A stretch of DNA of 64,000 nt from Flammeovirgaceae bacterium BBD 1991-12. GTDB lineage: Bacteria; Bacteroidota; Bacteroidia; Cytophagales; Cyclobacteriaceae. How positions within the stretch are numbered: position 1 is the stretch's first letter; every line of letters begins with the position of its first letter. The position numbers and the translations under genes were made by a program. The stretch covers positions 22,538 to 86,537 of the forward strand of contig LYSV01000015.1 of NCBI GenBank assembly GCA_001657315.1. The letters are read 5' to 3'. This document shows, piece by piece, positions 54,972 to 64,000 of the stretch. The notes beneath the pieces were generated by a model that saw only the letters and a program-made list of their open reading frames with translations, ran no database searches and had not been told where the DNA came from.

Positions 54972-55277
54972 ATGGAGAAGAAAAGAGTTATTAAAAGTCT
55001 TGAAAAGCTGGACACAGATCTTAGGAATCTGCTGAAGCAGCGGTACCCTGATGGTTTTGAGAATTATCTCACAAGACTGACCAACGCTCAGAATGAACCT
55101 TTTTTTGTGGTACCCCTGGAAACCAAGGACACCACCTACCTCGTGAAGATCGCCGTAACCAAAAACAGTGAAGGGGAATATGACATTGATGTTGAAGATG
55201 ATCTTGTTGATGATACCGATGAGGTCAATGAAGACTTTGATGATCCGTCCTATGATCCGGATTTTGAAGATGATTGA
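54972..55277 (+). CDS. Small acidic protein of unknown function
   Basis: A 101-residue cytoplasmic protein. The N-terminal half (KKRVIKSLEKLDTDLRNLLK, then RYPDGFENYLTRL) is amphipathic helix. A central beta segment (PFFVVPLETKDTTYLVKIAV) follows, and the last 35 residues are almost all Asp/Glu (VDDTDEVNEDFDDPSYDPD). The layout resembles conserved small Bacteroidota proteins of unknown role. The acidic tail could mimic nucleic acid or bind a basic protein. It precedes uvrA by 230 bases on the same strand with a separate promoter box between, so co-function is not shown. Confidence 0.65.
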   Translation: MEKKRVIKSLEKLDTDLRNLLKQRYPDGFENYLTRLTNAQNEPFFVVPLETKDTTYLVKIAVTKNSEGEYDIDVEDDLVDDTDEVNEDFDDPSYDPDFEDD

Positions 55278-55490
55278 CGGGTGTTGCCAATGATCTTAAT
55301 GGCTTATTGCACCGGATTCCACCATTCCAACTGATAACCTGACATAATAGAATAACTCAGACAAGCAAAAACCACGAAAGGGGCGGACCTGTAGCACATT
55401 GTTTAAACAGACCCTGGAGAACAGTAAAAACAGGAGCTCTTCGCCCTGACTATTCTCTTACTCTATACATAGCTTCTCTCCGATGTGTTG

Positions 55491-55498
55491 TATCTTTG
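55491..55498 (+). promoter_or_regulatory. Putative -7 promoter box for uvrA
   Basis: TATCTTTG matches TAnnTTTG exactly, 9 nt before the ATG at 55508, which would give a very short leader. No clear -33 element is seen. Confidence 0.4.
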
Positions 55499-55507
55499 CG
55501 GCCAATT

Positions 55508-58326
55508 ATGCAAAACACCCAAAAGACTGTAGAGAAGGACATAGACCAGCTGGACCCAAGGCAGTATATTGTAGTCAAGGGTGCACGGGTCAATAACCTC
55601 AAAAATCTAAGTGTCGCCATTCCCAGAAACAAGCTCGTTGTCATTACCGGCTTGTCCGGTTCAGGGAAATCATCTCTGGCTTTTGACACTCTTTTTGCCG
55701 AAGGACAGCGCATGTATGTGGAAAGCCTCAGCTCCTATGCGCGGCAGTTTCTGGGACGCATGGAAAAACCTGAGGTAGATTACATAAAGGGAGTTTCACC
55801 TGCCATTGCCATAGAGCAGAAAGTCAATACCCGGAATCCCCGCTCTACCGTGGGGACCACTACAGAAATATACGACTACCTCAAGCTTCTTTTTGCCCGC
55901 ATCGGTACCACATACTCACCGGTTAGCGGTACTGTAGTTTCAAGAGATTCGGTCAGTGATGTAGTGGATTTTATCAACAGTCAGGAAAGCGGCACCAGGG
56001 TTATGATCTCGTGTCCGCTGGTCATGCTTCATGGCCGGTCGCTGATCAAGGAGCTGGACATATTAATGAGTAAAGGGTACACCCGCGTGCTTCTCAATGG
56101 AAAAGTGTCCTTTATCGAAGAACTACTGGAAAACAAAGCGGAACTTTCAGACAAGGACAGTGTAGAAATACTATTGACAGGGCAGTAGTCAATCCGGAAG
56201 ATGAAGATACCGTCTATCGCTTGAGCGATTCAGTTCAGACAGCATATTTTGAAGGAATAGGTGACTGCCATGTACATGTCGATGGAGCCGAAAAAAGGTC
56301 ATTTTCTGACCGGTTTGAGGCTGACGGAATGAAATTTGAGGAACCTTCCGTTAATTTTTTCAGCTTTAATAATCCCTATGGCGCCTGCAGAACCTGTGAA
56401 GGGTTTGGCAAGGTATTAGGGATAGACCCCGACCTTGTGATTCCGGACAAGAGTCTGTCCGTTTATGAGGGGGCCATAGCCCCCTGGAGAAGTGAGACCA
56501 TGAAAAAATGGCTTACTCCCCTGCTGAAAGATGGGATCCGTTTTGACTTTCCGATCCATCGGCCCTATGAGGAACTTACTGCGGAAGAGCGGGAACTGCT
56601 GTGGACAGGGAACGAATATTTTGAAGGGCTCAACCGGTTTTTCAGGTACATGGAGTCCAAAACCCATAAGATCCAGTACCGGGTACTTTTGTCACGCTAC
56701 CGGGGCAGGACCGTTTGCCCCGACTGCCGGGGGACTCGGCTCAGAAAAGATGCCTCCTATGTAAAGATCAATGAAAGCTCCATCAGTGATCTGGTGCTGA
56801 TGCCCATCTCCCGGGCTATGGAGTTCTTTGATACACTGGAGCTATCCGAATACCAGCAAAAAGTAGCTGAGAGGCTTTTAAGAGAAATAAATAACCGGCT
56901 GGGCTATCTCGATGAGGTAGGACTGGGCTACCTGACCCTTAACCGTATGACCTCCACCCTTTCCGGAGGTGAGTTTCAGCGGATCAAGCTGGCCACCTCA
57001 CTGGGCAGCGCGCTGGTGGGATCCATGTATATACTGGATGAGCCCAGCATTGGTCTGCACCCGAGGGACACCAAACGTTTGGTGGGGGTACTGAAAACCC
57101 TGCGTGACCTGGGCAATACAGTCATAGTAGTAGAGCACGAAGAAGAAGTGATGACCGCAGCCGATCAGATCATTGACATAGGCCCTGATGCTGGAGTACA
57201 TGGAGGAGAGCTCGTTTTTCAGGGACAACTGGAGGACCTGAACGGGTCTCAATCCCACACAGCTGATTTCCTGCTGGGCCGGGAGCAGGTGAAATGGAAC
57301 GGTATCCGCAGGAAATGGAAAGACAGCATAAGTATTACCGGCGCACGGGAGAATAATCTAAGGAACATTGACGTGCAGGTACCGTTGGGAGTTCTGACAG
57401 CCATCACCGGAGTCAGTGGCTCGGGGAAGTCTACACTGGTCAAAAAAATAATATACCCTTCCATAGGTAAAATACTGGGCACTGTGTCAGACACTACGGG
57501 CAAGTTTGGAAGGCTGGACGGTGACTACGGGCGCGTAACGCAGATCGAGTTCGTGGACCAGAATCCCATAGGGAAATCGTCCCGTTCCAATCCTGTCACC
57601 TACGTTAAGGCCTATGACGCTATCCGTCAGCTTTTTACCGATCAGCCTCTCGCTAAGCAAAGAGGCTACAAGCCCTCACACTTCTCTTTTAATGTAGATG
57701 GCGGCCGGTGTGAAACCTGCCAGGGAGAGGGGGAAGTGAAGATAGAAATGCAGTTCATGGCTGACATCTACTACCTCACCTGCGAGAGCTGTAAGGGCAG
57801 AAGGTTCAAGCAGGAGATCCTGGATGTGGAATACAAGGGCAAGAACATTGCCGACGTTCTTGATATGACGGTAGAAGAAAGCCTCGGATTCTTCGAGGGG
57901 CGCAATGCCATCATCAGCAAGATCAGGCCACTCTTTGAGGTAGGACTGGGCTATATAGGCCTGGGACAATCCTCCAATTCACTGAGTGGTGGAGAAGCAC
58001 AACGCGTAAAGCTGGCTTTTTACCTGGGCAAAAACACGCGTAACAGCAAGGAGCACATCCTTTTTATTTTTGACGAACCTACCACCGGCCTGCATTTTCA
58101 TGATATTGCCAAATTACTTATCTCAATAAATGCGCTTATTGAGCAGGGCAACTCTGTAATTGTTATTGAGCATAACATGGAGGTGATCAAATGTGCTGAC
58201 TGGATCATTGACCTGGGCCCGGAAGGAGGCGAAAATGGTGGGCAGGTGACCTTTGCCGGCGTGCCGGAAGACATGGTAAAACTGGAAAACAACCACACTG
58301 CACAATTTTTAAAAGACAAACTGTAA
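55508..58326 (+). pseudogene. uvrA: uvrA, excinuclease ABC subunit A, interrupted by a -1 frameshift
   Basis: UvrA is the damage-recognition ATPase of nucleotide excision repair. The first segment (55508-56188) encodes Walker [21 protein letters not shown] and VSPAIAIEQK, then runs into a stop after VEILLTGQ. The second, in the +2 frame, continues exactly where the family does (DRAVVNPEDEDTVYRLSDSV). It carries the zinc Cys pairs (CRTCEGFG, CPDCRG, CETCQGEGE, CESCKG), signature LSGGEFQRIKLA, second Walker A GVSGSGKSTLVKK, LSGGEAQRVKLA and Walker B FIFDEPTTGLH. One missing base within 56170-56176 accounts for everything; restored, the protein is about 939 residues, normal for UvrA. It may be a real lesion or a sequencing error; all other motifs are intact. 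Confidence 0.93.
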
Positions 58327-58363
58327 ATGGTATCGAAAAACTCAGCCTTAGTAACACTTCTGT

Positions 58364-58371
58364 TATATTTG
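58364..58371 (+). promoter_or_regulatory. Putative -7 promoter box for gdhA
   Basis: TATATTTG matches the consensus TAnnTTTG, 17 nt before the gdhA ATG, between uvrA and gdhA. Confidence 0.45.
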
Positions 58372-58388
58372 ACAAAACGACCTAATCT

Positions 58389-59738
58389 ATGTTAGACATC
58401 CTTGCCCTAACCAAAGAGCGGAATCCCGGGGAGCCGGAATTCCATCAGGCGGCAGAAGAAGTGATAGCATCTGTAAAGCCTGTCCTTGACAAACACGAAA
58501 AATACAGGAAACACAAGGTTATTGAAAGAATGCTGGAGCCCGAGCGGATGATCTCCTTCCGGGTCACCTGGCTTGATGACAATGGCGAAGTACAGATCAA
58601 CCGGGGGTACCGTGTACAGATGAACAGCGCCATAGGGCCGTACAAAGGGGGCATCCGTTTCCATCCTTCGGTTTACCCGGGTATATTAAAATTCCTCGCC
58701 TTCGAGCAAACCTTTAAGAACGCACTTACCGGCCTTCCCATGGGAGGGGGTAAGGGAGGTTCGGATTTCAACCCCAAAGGCAAGTCAGACCGTGAAGTGA
58801 TGCACTTCTGCCAGAATTTTTTTACCGAGCTCACACGGCATGTAGGGCGTCGTACGGACGTTCCCGCCGGGGATATTGGTGTTGGGGGCCGGGAGATTGG
58901 CTACATGTATGGCATACATAAAAAACTCACCAATGAACATACCGGCATACTGACTGGCAAGGGTGTAGGCTGGGGTGGTAGTCTGATGCGTACTGAAGCC
59001 ACCGGCTACGGCCTGATCTATTTTGCCCAGAATATGCTGGGTACAAGAAACGACTCCATGGAAGGTAAGACCTGCGTTGTTTCCGGCTCAGGTAATGTGG
59101 CCCAGCATGCCATTGAAAAGATCGTTCAACTGGGTGGTAAACCGGTATCGGTTTCTGATTCATCAGGGTTCATCTATGATGAAGAGGGGATAGACAAAGA
59201 TAAGCTGGCCTATATCAAGGATCTCAAGAACTACCGCAGGGGCCGCATACGGGAGTATATTGAAAAATATCCCGGTGCCAGCTATATGGAAACCAAAAGC
59301 GCGGCGGAATCCAATCCGCTCTGGGATATAAAGGCTGATTGTGCGTTCCCCTGTGCTACACAGAACGAGTTGAATGAAAAAGACGCCCAAAATCTGGTGA
59401 ACAACGGGATCATGCTGGTGGGAGAAGGAGCAAATATGCCCCTTACAGCCGATGCCATGCATGTGGTAATCTCCAATGGATTGCTGTACTCACCCGGAAA
59501 AGCCTCCAACGCAGGTGGGGTAGCCACCTCAGGCATTGAAATGATGCAGAATTACATAGGCAACTACTGGACCGCCGGGGAAGTAGACAAACGTCTGCAG
59601 GGGATCATGAAAAACATCCACCAAAACTGCCTGGAGGCAGCTGAAAGCCACGGATTGGACGGCAACTATGCAGCCGGCGCAAATATTGCCGGGTTCATCA
59701 AGGTGGCGGACGCTATGATCGATCAGGGGATAGTATAA
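58389..59738 (+). CDS. gdhA: NADP-specific glutamate dehydrogenase
   Basis: A 449-residue hexameric enzyme that makes glutamate from 2-oxoglutarate and ammonium. Substrate-site residues are in NSAIGPYKGGIRFHPSV, LPMGGGKGGSDFNPKGKSD (catalytic Lys) and DVPAGDIGVGGREIGYM. The Rossmann coenzyme motif is CVVSGSGNVAQHAIEKI, followed by VSDSSGFIY, where Ser rather than an acidic residue after strand 2 favours NADP. The length of about 450 is that of the anabolic class. It has its own promoter-like box and appears monocistronic. Confidence 0.97.
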   Translation: MLDILALTKERNPGEPEFHQAAEEVIASVKPVLDKHEKYRKHKVIERMLEPERMISFRVTWLDDNGEVQINRGYRVQMNSAIGPYKGGIRFHPSVYPGILKFLAFEQTFKNALTGLPMGGGKGGSDFNPKGKSDREVMHFCQNFFTELTRHVGRRTDVPAGDIGVGGREIGYMYGIHKKLTNEHTGILTGKGVGWGGSLMRTEATGYGLIYFAQNMLGTRNDSMEGKTCVVSGSGNVAQHAIEKIVQLGGKPVSVSDSSGFIYDEEGIDKDKLAYIKDLKNYRRGRIREYIEKYPGASYMETKSAAESNPLWDIKADCAFPCATQNELNEKDAQNLVNNGIMLVGEGANMPLTADAMHVVISNGLLYSPGKASNAGGVATSGIEMMQNYIGNYWTAGEVDKRLQGIMKNIHQNCLEAAESHGLDGNYAAGANIAGFIKVADAMIDQGIV

Positions 59739-60122
59739 TAACAAGCCTCAGCTGACATTTTATTATCCGGACGGAGGGCTGTTTATTTGCCTCTCAAGGG
59801 ACGTGGATAATGATATGTGGGCCATTTCTTAGTCTTACAACATATAGATAGTGTCTGGAATACGAGGATCCGGTAAAAGATCATTTCGTTTTTACATGGA
59901 ATCAATGGTAGTATAAATGAAATCAAGTGGGGCTTAAACAGACTTTAGCCATAAGAATGCACTTTTCTTCATTATTGCCTAACTGAGGTAATCTCACACT
60001 CAGGACGGTTACCAAAAAGGTTAATTCCTGTTAAATACTTACATCCACAGACAAAACCCTGTAGGGCTGTTCAGGGTTTTTTAATCGAAATATATTACTT
60101 TGAGGCATAATTTGATCAATTC
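59739..60122. other. Intergenic region containing a terminator hairpin
   Basis: No coding frame is credible in these 384 bases. Near the end (60053-60082) lies a terminator. Because it is over 300 bases after gdhA and just before the next gene, it may end a long gdhA 3'UTR, an unseen small RNA, or act as a leader attenuator. Confidence 0.4.
60053..60082 (+). terminator. Rho-independent terminator upstream of the sensor gene
   Basis: AAAACCCTG (60053-60061) pairs with CAGGGTTTT (60072-60080), 9 bp with a 10-nt loop, running into six T. It ends 40 bases before the GTG start at 60123. CCCTGTAGGG inside can form an alternative small hairpin. Confidence 0.75.
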
Positions 60123-62831
60123 GTGCAGTCGATAAAACTTCTGGTTTTCCTGTCCCTGACGCTTATGGCGGCTACACTGAAAGGACAGCAGGGTTATTTT
60201 TTTATTAACCACTTTTCACCGGACCAGCATGGTTTTGACAACATCAACTTTGACCTGATACAGGATGATAATGGTGTGATCTATGTGGCCAACAGGAATG
60301 GTATAGTACATTTTGATGGTAAAAACTGGGATATTGTAAAGACCAGCTCTACTGTGTTCTCACTTTCCATGGACTCCAAAAGCAACCGGATATTCAGCAC
60401 GGGCAGGAATGGCTTCGGTCAGGTGGAATGGGATACCAAACAGGGTTTGGGCCACAAAAGCCTGGCGCCACGCAGTACAGAAGGAAGCAGCATATTCTCC
60501 AGTGTATATCACAGAAATAAATTATATGGCATTAATCAGGAGTCGCTTTTCATTCTGGAACCATCAGATACATTAGTGAACCAGATAATGCCAAAATACG
60601 GCGGCAGTCTTACCGGGCTGTTCGTCATTGGGGATGAGATCTACGTTAACAACACGGTAAGTGGCCTGCTCCGGCTTCATGGAAATGTGCTGGATGAGCC
60701 AGAGAAATCTGCACTTCAGGGCCTGAGCCCCGCCTTTGTATGCCCCTCAGGAGATTCGACAAAATGGATCATAGGCATGGAAACCGGTGAGATCAATCTG
60801 TTCAATGGTGATAGCCTGACTATGATTGACACAGGGGCCGACCGGCAGTATTTTGAAAACAGTGAAGTGCTCTCCGGTGTATGGATCAGCGATGATCTCG
60901 TAGCCGTTGCCACATTGAAAGGTGGTGTGATCTTTTTGAACCCTGAAACCGGTAAGGTGGATCAGATCATCAACTATCAAAGCGGACTACCGGATAATGA
61001 GGTTTTTTCCATTCTGCTGGACCGGGACGACGCCCTATGGATCTCACACAAGGAAGGCCTGACCAGAGTATCCCCGAATCTGCCGTTCCGGAGTTTTAAC
61101 CGGTATGCAGGGCTGGAGGGAGATCTGTTATCTGTGATCCACCACAAGGACACACTCTATGTGGGTACTACGCTCGGGCTTTACTATCTGGCGGAGGTAA
61201 AAGACTACGATGAGACCACCTATGTAGTCAAAAGTTACATAACGGAAGAAGTGAGGGACGAACAACAGGTGGTAGCACCAGAGGAAGAGCCGGAACCCTC
61301 CGGAGGTATTCTGAAATTTCTCAGGAGGAACAAAAGAAACCGGCAGGATCAAAAGACACCTCCTGACAGTGCTCAGGTAAGGCCCAGGACCAGAACAAGG
61401 GTCCGTTATGAGAAAAAAACCAAAAAAGAGCTGCTCTCTACACGGTATGAATTCAGAAAGATCGATAGCATCGACTCCAAGGTTTTTCACCTTACCTCTG
61501 TCTCGGGCCGGCTGTTTTGTGGAGGACTCGACGGGCTGTATGAGGTAGAACATGGTAAGGCAAAAAACATCAGCAACACTCCAGTCCGCTACTTTTTTGT
61601 ATCAACTTATCATAAAAAGATCTTCGTCAGTAACTATCAGGATCTGATCAGAGTGTATAGCATGGACAACCTCCTGGAGGTGTACATGTTTGGTGAATTC
61701 AAGTCTTATGTGGATTACATCTTTGAGGGCAGCAACGGAAAGATCTGGTTCTGTGGTTCCAGTGAGATCTTCTGGGTTGAAATCAAGGCAGGGGACATTA
61801 CTGAAACAGAAACCTATCCGCTGGATAACCCCTATTTCTATGAAACGCTGGGTGCAACAAGGGGTGATAGTCTGGTTTTCATTAATGAAACCGGTATACT
61901 GTCTCTGGATCTTAAAAAGGACAAGATAGTACCGCTTTCTTCCGCAGCTGGCCTCAAACGCTACCTTTCAGGATCTGACGGACAGGTATGGTTCTTAAAG
62001 AACAAAAAGTGGCGCAAACTGGATTCCACCGGTGACTCCGAAAGGCTTGACCAGTTGAGCCTCTTTAAAAATGTTGGCTTTATTTCCTCCGACAGCCATG
62101 GCAACCTGTGGGTGATCACTGAGAAAAACGAGCTTTTCAGGCTTTCTTCTGACAATGTTCTCCCGGATTTCTCCGATCAGCTAATGCTTCGGAAAATAAA
62201 GACTGAAGCCTCTGATATTCTATCCCCTGACAAGTTCAAGGTATTGCAGGATCATAGCTCGCTTGTTTTTGAGTTTATTCAGCCCGACTACTCCGGCATA
62301 CTGGACATAGAGTACCAGTATCGCCTGTTAGGCCTGAACAGTGCATGGTCGAACTGGTCTGAAAAGTACAACGTCATTGACTTTGCCTACCTGCCGGAGG
62401 GAGACTATGAATTGAATGTGAGATCGAGGAATACCCTCGGAAGTATTTCTGAAATTCAGAAAGTACCCTTTAAAGTAGTGGCTCCGTACTGGAAACGTCC
62501 GTGGTTCTACGCCCTTGAGTTTTGCGCACTGGCATTGTTTTTACTGATCTACTCAAGACTTAAAAAGCTGGGCTACCGTAACAGGCTGGCCAGCAGGATC
62601 GTGGCGTTGCTCACCCTGATCATCATTATTGAATTCATTCAAACCATAGCCGAAAACGAGTTTCAGACCCATAGCTCACCTATATTCGATTTTGCTATAC
62701 AGGTCACTGTCGCAGTCATTATCCTGCCTGTGGAAGGTCTGTTGAGAAAATATATATTTAAGGAAAAAAATGTTCAACTGCTGGATTTTTTACGTATCCG
62801 GAACCAATCATCCATTGACAATGAAAAATAA
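60123..62831 (+). CDS. Beta-propeller/Y_Y_Y membrane sensor without kinase domain
   Basis: A 902-residue protein starting at GTG. A signal peptide (about 1-21, ending LKGQQG) is followed by two-component-regulator propeller repeats (about 25-700: IQDDNGVIYVANRNGIVHFD, LLDRDDALWISHKEGLTRVS, SDGQVWFLKNKKW, DSHGNLWVITEKNELFRL). A Y_Y_Y domain (about 705-785: YQYRLLGLNSAWSNWSE, YLPEGDYELNVRSRNTLGS) and then three membrane helices (about 795-885) complete it. It ends shortly after, where relatives of the hybrid-sensor type have histidine kinase or LuxR/AraC output. A charged insertion (about 370-450: RRNKRNRQDQ, RPRTRTRVRYEKKTKKE) interrupts the propeller. It could signal through a partner kinase. 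The next gene overlaps it by 11 bases. Confidence 0.85.
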   Translation: MQSIKLLVFLSLTLMAATLKGQQGYFFINHFSPDQHGFDNINFDLIQDDNGVIYVANRNGIVHFDGKNWDIVKTSSTVFSLSMDSKSNRIFSTGRNGFGQVEWDTKQGLGHKSLAPRSTEGSSIFSSVYHRNKLYGINQESLFILEPSDTLVNQIMPKYGGSLTGLFVIGDEIYVNNTVSGLLRLHGNVLDEPEKSALQGLSPAFVCPSGDSTKWIIGMETGEINLFNGDSLTMIDTGADRQYFENSEVLSGVWISDDLVAVATLKGGVIFLNPETGKVDQIINYQSGLPDNEVFSILLDRDDALWISHKEGLTRVSPNLPFRSFNRYAGLEGDLLSVIHHKDTLYVGTTLGLYYLAEVKDYDETTYVVKSYITEEVRDEQQVVAPEEEPEPSGGILKFLRRNKRNRQDQKTPPDSAQVRPRTRTRVRYEKKTKKELLSTRYEFRKIDSIDSKVFHLTSVSGRLFCGGLDGLYEVEHGKAKNISNTPVRYFFVSTYHKKIFVSNYQDLIRVYSMDNLLEVYMFGEFKSYVDYIFEGSNGKIWFCGSSEIFWVEIKAGDITETETYPLDNPYFYETLGATRGDSLVFINETGILSLDLKKDKIVPLSSAAGLKRYLSGSDGQVWFLKNKKWRKLDSTGDSERLDQLSLFKNVGFISSDSHGNLWVITEKNELFRLSSDNVLPDFSDQLMLRKIKTEASDILSPDKFKVLQDHSSLVFEFIQPDYSGILDIEYQYRLLGLNSAWSNWSEKYNVIDFAYLPEGDYELNVRSRNTLGSISEIQKVPFKVVAPYWKRPWFYALEFCALALFLLIYSRLKKLGYRNRLASRIVALLTLIIIIEFIQTIAENEFQTHSSPIFDFAIQVTVAVIILPVEGLLRKYIFKEKNVQLLDFLRIRNQSSIDNEK

Positions 62832-63615
62832 CGGTATCATTATATTGCTCATGACCTTCGTGGCCTGCACTCCACAGACGGAAAGCCGGATCGAAGAAGA
62901 GAAGGATAGTAATCCGGCCGCGGAAGGCTTCAACCAGGAGTTATCAGACCCGGAAGCAATCGCCTGGGCTGATGTGGTTATGCAAGTTATGGGAGGCAGG
63001 AAAAAATGGGACAATACCCGTTTTCTGGCATGGAACTTCTTCGGAGCCCGGGACCTTGTATGGGACAAGCAAACGGGGCGTGTACGCATTGATTTCCCAA
63101 GGGACAGCTCCATCTACCTTGTGAATATACATACTCTGGAAGGTAAGGTCTGGCGGAAGGGACAGGAACTCACTGAGCCGGATAGTGTGGCCAAATATCT
63201 GGAACGTGCCAAAAGTATCTGGATCAACGACTCCTACTGGCTGGTCATGCCTTTTAAGCTGAAAGATTCGGGAGTCACACTGAAGTATCTACGGCAGGAT
63301 ACCACTCAAGCCGGTGCAGCAGCCGAAGTGCTGGAGCTGACGTTTGAAAATGTTGGGAATACCCCTAATAACAAGTATGAGGTCTTTATTGACAAATCCG
63401 ACAGTCTTGTGAAACAATGGGCCTACTTCCGGAATGCTGTGCAGGACAGCGCCTCTGCCATCTGGCCCTGGGACAATTACTCCGATTACAATGGTCTTTT
63501 ACTCTCTGGTGACCGTTCGGATAACAAAGGGCCGAAGAATGTACGAGTATATGAAGTATTGGGAGATGAGGTGTTCGAATCTTTTGAACTACCAGTATTC
63601 GATAATAAAGAGTAA
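62821..63615 (+). CDS. Lipoprotein of unknown function, coupled to the propeller sensor
   Basis: A 264-residue lipoprotein with start MKNNGIIILLMTFVACTPQ; the lipobox Cys is residue 16. I use ATG 62821, which overlaps the upstream stop by 11 bases; the longer frame to 62770 has no signal. The mature part is Trp-rich (FLAWNFFGARDLVWDKQTG, IWINDSYWLVMPFKLKDSG, SAIWPWDNYSDYNG), with alternating beta strands suggesting an outer-membrane-lipoprotein (LolA/LolB-like) or beta-sandwich fold; I cannot assign one. Coupling implies it works with the propeller protein. Confidence 0.8.
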   Translation: MKNNGIIILLMTFVACTPQTESRIEEEKDSNPAAEGFNQELSDPEAIAWADVVMQVMGGRKKWDNTRFLAWNFFGARDLVWDKQTGRVRIDFPRDSSIYLVNIHTLEGKVWRKGQELTEPDSVAKYLERAKSIWINDSYWLVMPFKLKDSGVTLKYLRQDTTQAGAAAEVLELTFENVGNTPNNKYEVFIDKSDSLVKQWAYFRNAVQDSASAIWPWDNYSDYNGLLLSGDRSDNKGPKNVRVYEVLGDEVFESFELPVFDNKE

Positions 63616-64000
63616 GCAGACTCCAGGAATAGGGATTTTTGCAGCTTTTGCCTTATCTCAGTCGTGGCACCACTGATGCTATGGTGAGGTAATATAAAAT
63701 GTCAATTCATCGTAAATTCAATATATAAGATAAAATAGGATCAGGAGTGGTGCCACGACTCCGTCCAAGGTCCAGGCAACCTGCTCCCGAGACCTCTTTG
63801 TTTATAAACCTGAGTTGATGTAAATATGTCAGAATTAAACATGAAAGAAAATACCTTTGTGATTCCCTGCCAGCCGGTAGGCGGGTTCGAGCTCTAATAC
63901 CTCCGATAATTATCAAGGATTTTATTGGGTTGATTTATTTTAGTGTTTTTTATTTAAACCGGAAGTCAAGTTTAAAATCGAAGAGCCAGGGGATTTTGGG
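63616..64000. other. Non-coding end of the window with a 15-bp inverted-repeat pair
   Basis: No credible gene lies in these 385 bases. AGTCGTGGCACCACT (63660-63674) and its exact complement AGTGGTGCCACGACT (63746-63760) bound a 101-bp, AT-rich segment, resembling a small non-autonomous element or long hairpin. I see no flanking target duplication. Confidence 0.5.

Noticed and set aside
60716..61553. Antisense frames within the propeller sensor gene
   Set aside because: Shadows of the beta-propeller coding sequence.
63880..63910. GGGTTCGAGCTC resembling a tRNA T-arm
   Set aside because: The five-base T-stem does not pair, and no anticodon arm or acceptor stem can be built upstream.
63707..63916. 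69-codon minus-strand frame near the end of the window
   Set aside because: No protein-like pattern, and it overlaps the inverted-repeat element.

Overview
The window comes from a member of the Bacteroidota, most likely a marine or aquatic gliding bacterium of the order Cytophagales. The evidence is gldD and gldE, a protease with a type IX secretion (T9SS) C-terminal sorting domain, a SusC/SusD pair under an ECF sigma/FecR system, a two-helix '2TM' protein, a DUF2911 protein, a GH3-family protein, an AURKAIP1/COX24-like mini-protein, and several TAnnTTTG (-7 type) promoter boxes. Starts are sometimes GTG or TTG. I see no rRNA, tRNA, CRISPR array, complete insertion sequence or prophage.

Layout. 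25-2312 (minus): proteorhodopsin, Brp/Blh beta-carotene cleavage enzyme and a GbsR/MarR-type regulator, i.e. pump, chromophore enzyme and regulator in one transcription unit, with a perfect hairpin between the first two genes. 2660-5911: small genes (2TM protein, secreted protein, a tfoX-like gene broken by an in-frame TGA, DUF2461, NTF2-like, two tandem VOC proteins). 6126-11391 (plus): helical protein, histidine kinase, phytoene-desaturase-like FAD enzyme and a coupled membrane protein. 11572-13425: a 7TMR-DISM membrane sensor fused to an IS1595-type transposase zinc ribbon and an HTH-like tail. 13482-19879: fumC, a SPOR-like protein, recJ, lptB and GH3. 19960-21096 (minus): DUF2911/TPR protein.

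21594-35214 (plus): the main accessory region. It holds an ECF sigma factor, FecR anti-sigma, STN-type SusC receptor, SusD, two surface lipoproteins sharing an unnamed C-terminal domain (one with three TIG domains), a TIG-metallophosphoesterase lipoprotein, an M43 metalloprotease with a T9SS signal, and a second metallophosphoesterase. It reads as a surface-signalled uptake locus with secreted phosphoesterases. The substrate is unknown, and a phosphorylated polymer or phosphoester is my inference.

35267-48731 (minus): plsY with a terminator hairpin in its leader, a 1605-residue exported protein of unknown function, prmA, tpiA, recG, gldD, gldE, ssb and mutY. 48873-51834 (plus): HU/IHF-like protein, TPR protein, the 29-residue basic protein and RNase G. 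51931-54583 (minus): glycosyltransferase, nth, and an ECF sigma with an overlapping small partner gene. 54972-63615 (plus): acidic protein, uvrA with a -1 frameshift, gdhA, a kinase-less beta-propeller/Y_Y_Y membrane sensor and an overlapping lipoprotein gene. The end of the window holds a pair of 15-bp inverted repeats in a non-coding stretch.
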